Shown in pieces: positions 56,398 to 64,000 of a stretch of 64,000 nt of DNA. Each line of letters begins with the position of its first letter. The first letter of the stretch is position 1. The stretch is from Solanum dulcamara (lineage: Eukaryota > Streptophyta > Magnoliopsida > Solanales > Solanaceae): the NCBI RefSeq assembly GCF_947179165.1, contig NC_077238.1:81931757-81995756 (forward strand), in the 5' to 3' direction. Position numbers and translations under genes: made by a program. Below the pieces are notes generated by a model. That model was not told where the DNA came from, did not search any database, and saw only the letters and a program-made list of their open reading frames with translations.

Positions 56398-57450
56398 TTG
56401 GTGACCCCCTAAAGTTGGTATTAACTTTCACTTAAACACTTCAATTAGACTTTGTTCATTTTTGACACCTCAAATAAGGTCCCAATGTGTTATTTTGACA
56501 TTTTGTGCTGACTTGGCATATTGTGTGTGCTGCACTCATTTTGAACGCGTGAAGAGCGTTTCTTTTTGATTTTTTTTTTCTTGTTCCCCATTTTCTAGCT
56601 ATCATTTTTCATCCATGGTGAAATAGATTTGACGATACCAAATATAAAGTGAATTCAAATGCCACGAGATTTCCTCAAGCTTAAACACCTTTTCTTGTTT
56701 TGTTGCCTTCTTCCTCCTTGAAATAATTTGAAAAGCATCGGCAAAGAGTTTTAAAATTTTCCAAATCATTTTAAAGTCATCTACATATAATCAATTTTTT
56801 TTAGTAGATTCAGTAACTTATAGATCCACCAATTATTCTTTACGTATTTTGATTCCTTTGCACATATGAGAATTGATTTTTTTTTCTCCATTATTTATTA
56901 ATAACTAATTTTTAGAATTAAAAAAAAATTGTGCTTTTATTCAATAAATTTTTCAAAATAGTTAAATTTTTCTTAAAGTATTTCTGAAGATGATATGGGT
57001 GGGGTTGGGGTAGGTGGGGTGGAGATGAAGATCTGATGGGGTTGGAGAGGGGTTGGGGTTGGGGTTGGGGTTGGGGTTGGGGAGGGTGGGGTTGGAGAAG
57101 GTGACGGGAGGGGATTAATAGAAGTTGTTAATTTTTGTTTTGTTTTTTAAATTATTATTTGGATAAAAAAATGTCACATGTCATCAAGTTGTTGGTCATT
57201 TTTTTCTATTCAAAATCGTTTGAGAATTATTTTATATATATATATGTGTGTGTGTGTGTGAAGTGTCTTCGTTTAATTCGTCACTTTGACATGTCATCGG
57301 TGAGTGCATTACACATAATTTTTATATTTGGGTGATTGTCAAAAAAGTGTTAAAATGACACCTTGAAATTTTATTTGAGGTGTCTAAAATAAATAAAGTC
57401 TAGTTAAAATATTTAAGTGAAAATAAATGTCAACTTTGAAAAGTCACCAA
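56398..57450. mobile_element. ~1.05-kb element with long terminal inverted repeats
   Basis: The left ~100 bp ('ttggtgaccccctaaagttggtattaactttcacttaaacacttcaattagactttgttca' onward) is mirrored by the inverse of the right ~100 bp ('ttggtgacttttcaaagttgacatttattttcacttaaatattttaactagactttattta'). There is no transposase frame. A G-rich repeat lies in its core. The target duplication is unclear. Confidence 0.7.
56996..57114 (+). repeat. G-rich tract with (TTGGGG)n core
   Basis: Several GGGG runs, including five consecutive GGGGTT units at about 57049-57082. It has four or more G-runs at short spacing, so a G-quadruplex is plausible on the + strand. The unit is not the plant telomere unit (TTTAGGG). 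Confidence 0.85.
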
Positions 57451-57632
57451 TAAGTTCATGTTTTCAAACATTATTAGGATGAAGACAAAATGTAGTCCAA
57501 AGATAAAATTAAATAGTCTAGTTAAAATATTTAAGTGAAAATAAGTGTCTAATTTTGGAAAGTCACCTATGAGTTCATGTTTTCAAACATTATTAGGATG
57601 AAGACAAAATGTAATCCACAGATAAAATTAAA
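57398..57632 (+). repeat. 118-bp tandem duplication, two units
   Basis: 'gtctagttaaaatatttaag' starts at 57398 and 57516. Both units share 'ttcatgttttcaaacattat' and 'taggatgaagacaaaatgta'. The first overlaps the right end of the inverted-repeat element. Confidence 0.85.
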
Positions 57633-57785
57633 TTATTATTCCTGAGGTAGTCTCAAAATATTCGTCGTACTGACCAAAAAATAAAATATTTGATCATTAA
57701 ATTATATCAGTGTATTTATTAGACTTTGACCATTGATCGCATGCATATTCACTTCACTGTATCTATACACGTCTCCAATTTGAAC

Positions 57786-60032
57786 TTAAGCCACGTGTGA
57801 AGTTTTATGTCTTGAAAAATGAGTAGTTAAATATTCATATAAATTGATTTTGAAAAGGGAAGGATCTGGAGGGAAGTCTTTAGGCGAGGGAGAATCAATA
57901 GGTGGAATAGTTGCATTTGTCCTATGTTTAGGAAGTGTTGTATTTAGGCTGATGGACAAATTAGTACGATTTCGAAGTCGATCGATTTCGCTTTGCATAT
58001 TGGTCATTTGTTGCATCAGTTTAGCAATGTGTTCATCATAAAGGATTGGATCCCTTCTTTCTGAAGTCTCAGATTCGTCTCTTGGGATAGTAACAAGTCC
58101 CAAACCACCTTGATCGAATGCACTTGAATCAGTCATATCGGTGGATGATCGAGCTTTTGATCTAGTGAAGTATGGATGATCCGCCAGTTTCCAGTCAACG
58201 CAAATCAACCTTTGGGGAAATAAATCAAAAAAGGAAAAACAAACCTCTATAAAACAAAAGAGAAAACGTTAGTATAAAACGAATAATCGTTGCTTTAATC
58301 AATCAATTAGGCAGATAGTGTTGGCAAAGAAGAAAGTATGTATCACATAGCATATAAATCACATAGTAAGAGGAGAAATCAATAATACAAATGCGACCTA
58401 ATATGTACGGGACTTTTTTTATTTCAAAGGTGGGCCTAAATGCCAAATAAACGAGATTATGATAGGTTGATTCAAGCCATTAAATTGAGATAATTTGAGA
58501 TTGGAAGACAAAAGAATCAATTTTCATTAAATAACAATAGAAGGGTACAATATCAACAAAATACATGGAAAGATGACATAAAAAATGGAAACAATCTCAA
58601 GACTTGGCTTAATTCCTGCTCTTAAACAAAATGGTGGAGTGGATGAGAATGATGCTCCAACACTATTAGGCCCTGTTCTCGCATTATTCAGAATCTGCAT
58701 TATATTCGTCATTTGAGCCCACATCTCTGATGTAACTACTTTGGTTCCAAGATGACAGTGTCGTATCCAAATTGTTGTTCTAATATCCTCAAAATCTTGC
58801 TCACCTTCCGGGCTTATGCTATTGCGATCCTTTCGAAGCCATGCGTGATATTCTGGAATTCTTCTTGTTGGTCCATCTCCTACCTCCAACGTGATAACAT
58901 TATCCCATTCATGAAGAATCTCATCAGCTCTAGGGACTTTAAAGTCTGATTCGAAGGAAATTTTAGAAAATTTCATGTTTGCTCGTAGAGAATCATTTGT
59001 GCTTGATCGAACTGTTGGAGCATGCATATCGGGGCATATGGTTGGAGACCTTCTAATCCGATAAACTCTATGTAGTAAAATTCTCTACATCTTATGTAGG
59101 CAATAGGACATGAGAGTAGTGGATATTTTCATTGAATTTGGTCACTACTGCGGAAAATGAAGAACTCGTACCAATCATTAGTACCAATTGGAGACACAAG
59201 CATTTTCATCCTATCATAAAAACTGTTAATATGATTTGTATTACTAAAGCATATGTTTACCATGTCATCACGTTGGTAAAAATGTTCTATCGCCCACATT
59301 TGCAAAAGAAGATTGCAACCTTAAAAAAAGCTTGTTTCCACTCGTTTACACTTTTCGAGAGCTCGAAGTATTTCAACCAAAATAATAGGAATCAAGGTGA
59401 TTTCTTTTCCGTCAACTCCTTTGAAAAGTGCTTTAGCCACATAGAATATACAAGTGCTAATCTTCCCATGTTCTCGTGGGAATACCAAGGTTCCTAGTAA
59501 AGCCACAACAAATGCAATAGGACAGTTAACTTGCCAATGGGTAGAGGTGCAAGAGAATTCTTTTCTGAATAACTTGTAACTGTCTGAGCATCCATACCTC
59601 CCATATAAGTAATTCAAGGAAATCCAATTATGTTTGAAGTATCCGAGTTCCTTGGTGTTTTTCAATCCTAAGTATCAAAGAAATTTTTTTCCTGACTGGC
59701 TGTGTGTAATAATCTGACTTCTTCCTCGATACTTCAAACTAGTGAAATAGTGGATTTCCTCTAATTTAGGTGTTAACTCAAAGTCCTTGAATGCGAACAC
59801 AACACGATTTGGATCCCAAAATGAAAGTAATGCACTAACCACATGCTTATCCGGGGAAATCTTGAATAGTATAGTGAGGAAACCCATTTTTTTCGTAATT
59901 GCTGATTTCTCGCTGGGCTAAAAAATTTCCACCATTTTCCAATTTGTACGGAACACCCTCGACCATTCTAATTTTGGGTACTTGAGAAATTGAATCCATC
60001 CTACAATACAAATTAATAAAATAATGACACAT
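57786..60032 (-). pseudogene. Remains of a retrotransposon-like coding region (DUF7745-like and gag-like)
   Basis: Broken frames in one order on the minus strand: 60032-59675 (SFWDPNRVVFAFKDFELTPK), 59665-59321 (NCPIAFVVALLGTLVFPREH), 59027-58527 (RIPEYHAWLRKDRN) and 58208-57786 (starting near DHPYFTRSKARS, with a short coiled-coil-like LMQQMTNMQSEIDRLRNR). These pieces resemble the plant DUF7745-type domain followed by a gag-like N-terminus, seen in Ty3/gypsy-related elements of Solanaceae. Stops and frame changes separate them, and no protease, RT or integrase follows. Domain names are from memory of the families, so treat as probable. Confidence 0.6.
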
Positions 60033-60594
60033 TTTTCAAACTCATCATGTCAAAATTGGCTTGGATCTATCTATAATTATCACGTTCCACAAAATATGCT
60101 TATTGTCGTTGGGTCGTGAAATCCGTCGACATATGGGTGGTTTTTCTAAATGTGGAATTGACATCATGGGTTAGCCCACCTAAGGTATAATGCATGCATG
60201 ACTTAGATTGAAGGGAAGCATAGCTCTATCTTATGTTTTTTTTCTAAAATTTGGCTCACTAGACAAAAGGTTCCCGAAAGGAAAACTCAAGTGAGAAGGC
60301 TACACGGCCACACGAAAAAAGATCCAGACACCCCGCGCATACGTCAAATCTCCTAAAATTTGGAATTTTTAAAAAAAACTTTGTGGGTGCGCAAAACACA
60401 CCTCACGTGTGCGTATGATAGTGTCAATTTTCGAGAATTGGAGGAAGTATGAACAGAATGACAATTTATAAAGCAGTAACAAATATACAATCACATAAAG
60501 CAAATAAAATTACAAACATACAATTAATATCAAACAACAGCAAATAAATAATCACATAGATAAAACATCCAACAATTAAAGTAAACTATAAATA

Positions 60595-60597
<3 letters not shown>

Positions 60598-60631
<34 letters not shown>
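60598..60631. repeat. (AAT)n microsatellite
   Basis: About eleven uninterrupted AAT units, followed by 'aaaataaccc'. Confidence 0.9.
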
Positions 60632-60634
<3 letters not shown>

Positions 60635-60678
60635 TAACCCTAATCAATAGTCTAAGTCTGATATGGTTTAGAATCTAA

Positions 60679-60698
60679 GTCCCCAACGGAGTTGCCAA
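60679..60698 (-). promoter_or_regulatory. Primer-binding-site-like sequence of a Ty3/gypsy element
   Basis: On the minus strand it reads TTGGCAACTCCGTTGGGGAC, close to the 'TGGCGACTC.GCTGGGGA' sequence found next to the 5' LTR of Tat-type Ty3/gypsy elements. It starts two bases after an ..ACA end (60701-60703). It lies upstream of the gag-like remains in the right orientation. Confidence 0.5.
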
Positions 60699-60700
60699 GC

Positions 60701-61620
60701 TGTTATACCTCAGGGTCAAACGGTCTACAACATATTGGTGATTACTAAAATATTTAATTTAAGGATTCGCCACCTAATTATTTTTAAGGTAAATTAGAAT
60801 ACCTAAATAATTAATTAATTTAATGCTAAAAATGAACTTCAATTAATGGTCTGCTTAGCTGATGTGACCCTTAACGAAAAGGGTTAGGCATCCTTTAAGA
60901 TCCATTAAAAATGGTTAACTGGTCAAATTTAGGTTAATTAGTTAAGTTTTGAAATATTATTGAAAACCGAAAGCAAATGTATTTTCGTCGAAGACTTATA
61001 TGATAAAATTGCATGTCAATTGAATAAAATAAAATAAAAATTAAATTTAAAAACTTGGACTCTCAAAGGATATTTTGAAATTAAAATGGGCAAAGCCTGA
61101 GAACGTCATTTTAACGCATGCTAAATTTGGACTTCTTCGTTAGAAATAGCGTTTTAAATCAAATGAGATTTAACCTTAAAAAATTAATCTTGAAAAATCC
61201 ATAACAGTAGGTTAAAAAGATTTAGACCAAAAGGGAAGAATACTTATTTAAAAAAAATTGGAAAAAAGTCATCTGTTGGGAAAAAAAAAACTGTTTGAGT
61301 TGTCGTTTTTTTTCTTTTTAAAAGAAGTCATAAGCAGCAAATAGTATCTTAAAAAAAACATCAAATTGAACCAACATCTAATTTTTTAAGTGGAACATTG
61401 ATAAAATTTTGAAAGAAAATTTCAAATGCTTTCACGTGAAAGAGATAAAAATGATTTTATCATTTTATAAAGAAAACATAATTTTTTGATATTTGCTAAA
61501 ATATGATCCCAATTACCACACTCTAGGTATATGTGTTGTAAGGTTGAAAACCAAACAAACAGTTATACATAAGAGCATAAACAATTAATAGATTATAGGA
61601 AAACCTAAAAACGCAGCAAC
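60701..61620 (-). mobile_element. Probable LTR remnant of the Ty3/gypsy-type element
   Basis: The region beyond the primer-site-like motif is non-coding. It contains 'cttaacgaaaagggttaggcatcctttaagatccattaaaa' (60871-60909), like LTR sequence of this group. The outer LTR end and a second LTR could not be found in the window, so limits are approximate. Confidence 0.4.
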
Positions 61621-61639
61621 CTTCTTGTCCACTTCCCTA

Positions 61640-62106
61640 GTGTATATGGACCGGATTGGTTCGGATTTTTTATAAATCAAACCAAACCATTAGTACAAAA
61701 TATCAACATATAAGATGGAGGCAGAACACTTTTTGAAGTTTTGACTTTATAATATAACTTTATAAGATGAGTTTTTTTTTTATATTATTTAGATGGGTTT
61801 CTCAAGTCCAAAACTAAATGTAAGAAAGAAAAAACAATTATGAAAATTTTAAAAAATATATTTATAAATTACATTTTAATAAATATTTTTATGTATAACA
61901 TAATTTAAGAGTAGTATATCTTTAATCGGGTCGGTTTGGGTTCGGTTTGACTTTTTTTAGTTAAAACCAAACCAACCCTATAATGGTCGGGTTTTTTTTC
62001 CAAACACCAAACCAAGTCAAACCAAACCACTAGTCGGGTTTTTTTTCCGGTTTGGTTTGGTTTGTCGGTTTGGTTCGGTTTATCGGTTTGCCCTGTACAG
62101 CCCTAC
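61640..62106. mobile_element. Deleted copy of the 645-bp hAT-like element
   Basis: The right ~380 bp match 10866-11294 closely ('tagtacaaaatatcaacata', 'aatcgggtcggtttgggttcggtttgactt', 'ctgtacagccct'). The left end 'tagtgtatatggaccggattggttcgg' has lost a GGG. About 165 bp between 'aaaccatt' and 'agtacaaaat' are missing. No 8-bp duplication is legible. Confidence 0.8.
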
Positions 62107-62814
62107 CGTATACAAATGCTAACTCCAGAGAAATGCATATTTAAGGGAGTGAGAGAGGTACGTAAAAGAGAAATGCAGCCGCGATATTGAATCTCAAAGA
62201 GAGACCCTAAGGACTCCGCTTCGCTTCCAAAGTGCTCATGCAAATAAAAAAAGAGAAAAAAAATTAATATGACGATTTACCTTATTTGATATCAAATAAA
62301 CTAGATACAAAAACAAGTTAAATAGCATAATTAATACACTATCCAAAAGATAAGATGCGTAAGTGTCGATAACTTTCAGACGACTTAAAGCGACTAATCC
62401 ACACTACGCATCCTTAAGCATAAGATAAACTCGAGACCCATCACATTAAGCTATAATGGAAATAAATGAAAACTTAACCATAATCTTTCAGATTTATGTA
62501 AGCTAACTGCTATTATTTAAACTAAAAGCAAAGAAAAAATTATACACATAATTTAACTAACAAAAGGGGTATAGAACTTAAATTTATGCTTGCTTGTCTA
62601 CGGAAAAGTTTCAACCAACTCCTACAACACGGAAGGAGTTGTAATCCTTATATGAAATCATTCTCCAAGTTCGTGATGTCTAATACATGAAGCGAACACA
62701 GTTTCAAATCTTAAGCACAAAACACAAATACATTTTTTGACATTACTTTCATTACGACAAAACCAAAGCAAAAATCACTCTCCAAAACAGGAAAAAAGGA
62801 GGCGAAAATCACCT
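62107..62814. other. Gene-free spacer
   Basis: No gene or repeat recognised. 'gaccctaaggactccgcttcgcttcc' near 62202 is a short GC-richer patch. Confidence 0.45.
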
Positions 62815-63016
62815 GTTGCGAGCAGTGGCAGACCTACATGGTGTCCAAGAGTTCGGATGACGAAAAATTATACTATTTATACATGCTTAAAATATTTTTT
62901 ATATTTTTTTATGTATAATTAGTAGATGTCGAACCCACTTTGGCTAGTTTGTTCATCTATTTTTTCAGATTTTGAACTCCCTTATTAAAAATTCTAGTTC
63001 CGCCACTGGTTGCGAG
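62815..63016. mobile_element. hAT-type MITE, 186 bp, with 8-bp target duplication
   Basis: The element at 62823-63008 starts CAGTGGCAGACCTA and ends with the inverse of CAGTGGCGGAACTA. The duplication GTTGCGAG lies at 62815-62822 and 63009-63016. Too small to encode anything. Confidence 0.88.
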
Positions 63017-63524
63017 GCAGTGAACGGGGGTGCTTCAATGGCAGGTCTATGCTCGAACACGAACGACAAGATTGAGCAAGTTCAAACCCGAAAATCACGA
63101 TAGAAAGTTAAATAAATAGATTTTTAAGAGCAAGATGCGACGGCTTTTCAAAACCTTTTCCTTTAGAATGATTTCGAGCAGAATATGACCTCTGTTAACA
63201 CTAATACTAAGCAGAGATCAATTAGTGTTTTCAATAAAATCAAATGAGCATAAAATAGTAGCTTTGAGGTCTGGAGCGGCGCAAAAGCTTGGTCCTAAAA
63301 TGGATGCCAAAAACTGCTACTTATAGGAGTAAAAAGCAAAGGTTTGCCAATATTTTTGTGCGGGATTTCAGTAAGGGCTATCCGTTAGAAAATCAAAAGG
63401 AAATCTGCCTAATTGATTCTACATCAGAGATTTCAGAAGCATTTTTGGTCTCTTGTATTGACCAAATTAAAGAAGAGAGGTGTGAATGAGGAAGAGGGGA
63501 CAAAGGGTGATGGGTATGTTAATA

Positions 63525-63710
63525 TAGTAGTAGTGTTGGATATGGGGTGGGGGGGGGGCACGTGTAGGAGTAAATTAATATGGTTGATGAATATAGTATT
63601 ATGCGGGGTATGAGGAGGGCATGCGTGAAGTAAATTAATATATATATTATTGATGAATATAATACTAGGGATGTAGTGAGGGCACGCGTGGGAGTTTTCT
63701 GGAAAAAAAG
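63525..63710 (+). repeat. Three diverged ~60-65-bp tandem units
   Basis: 'gtaaattaatat..gttgatgaatata(g/a)ta(t/c)ta' followed by a G-rich 'ggg(a/c)(t/a)gt..(g/t)gagggca(t/c)gcgtg' recurs about three times. A 10-G run lies near 63549. Confidence 0.7.
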
Positions 63711-63765
63711 GTGGATGGGGATGGTGAATGGGCTTATTTGAATGTTGATAGGAGGAATTAGGGCT

Positions 63766-64000
63766 GAACACGAAAAATCAAAAAATCGAATCAAACCGAT
63801 AACCAAACCAAACCGGAAAAAAAACCGATATTTATTTGGTTTGATTTGGTTTGGTTTTTAAATTTAAAAACCGACTATATTTGGTTTGGTTTTGGTTTCA
63901 AGTCTAAAAAAAACCGAAAAAACCGAACCAAACCGACTTTATATATACATATTTTAAAAATTAAATTTGTATATATATGTGTGTGTTTAAATTTTTTTAT
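63766..64000. mobile_element. Left part of another hAT-like element, cut by window end
   Basis: It starts TTAGGGCTGAACACGAAAAATC and continues with 'aaccaaaccaaaccggaaaaaaaaccgat' and 'tttggtttgg' runs, like the ends of the TAGGG elements at 10650 and 38265. The other end lies outside the window. Confidence 0.55.

Noticed and set aside
57049..57082. Interstitial telomere sequence
   Set aside because: The unit is TTGGGG, not the plant telomere unit TTTAGGG, and it lies inside an inverted-repeat element.
59132..59497. 121-codon plus-strand frame
   Set aside because: It is the shadow of the minus-strand retrotransposon-like remains, whose peptides show family-like motifs.
63433..63806. Two overlapping minus-strand frames of 95 and 112 codons
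   Set aside because: They are low-complexity translations of the tandem G-rich repeat, with no domain.

Overview
This window is plant nuclear DNA: AT-rich, with intron-containing genes using GT..AG splice sites and many short transposons. Three SINE tails ending in (GTT)n, of the kind known from Solanaceae (TS/SolS type), one Au-type SINE and the gene families present suggest a member of the Solanaceae (Solanum or Nicotiana relative). The species cannot be fixed from sequence alone.

Layout. 1-2.9 kb: AT-rich spacer with a diverged direct repeat. 3.1-6.0 kb (+): three-exon ATX1/CCH-type copper chaperone. 7.8-9.2 kb (+): two-exon class III peroxidase. 9.4-10.3 kb: about five units of a ~178-bp tandem repeat. 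10.6-15.2 kb: transposon spacer (a 645-bp hAT-like element, MITEs, an Au SINE with a 17-bp target duplication). 15.9-24.1 kb (+) and 33.3-25.5 kb (-): two full-size PDR-type ABCG transporter genes with the same 20-exon plan, arranged tail to tail as a large inverted duplication. The + copy is open throughout but its ancestral ATG reads ACG; the - copy has a displaced splice acceptor and a 2-bp frameshift. 35.1-38.0 kb (+): 5'-truncated LINE with an open RT-RNase H frame and poly-A tail. 38.2-47.8 kb: a cluster of broken F-box/LRR genes, one split by a 1.83-kb hAT-like element and one arranged as an inverted pair. 48-50.5 kb (+): an Agenet (plant Tudor)-ENT protein gene. 50.9-51.3 kb: a GC-richer block, possibly organelle DNA. 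54.8-53.5 kb (-): an intronless UGT94-like glycosyltransferase. 55-64 kb: repeats, including a ~1.05-kb inverted-repeat element with a TTGGGG-repeat core, remains of a Ty3/gypsy-type element on the - strand, and several hAT-like elements, one cut by the window end.

The intact genes do unrelated jobs: copper delivery, apoplastic peroxidation, membrane export, chromatin reading and small-molecule glycosylation. They do not form an obvious pathway or metabolic cluster. The strongest structural stories are the decaying inverted ABCG pair, transposons with readable target duplications, a MITE nested in a MITE with a related uninterrupted copy elsewhere in the window, and the inverted F-box pseudogenes that could form a hairpin transcript.
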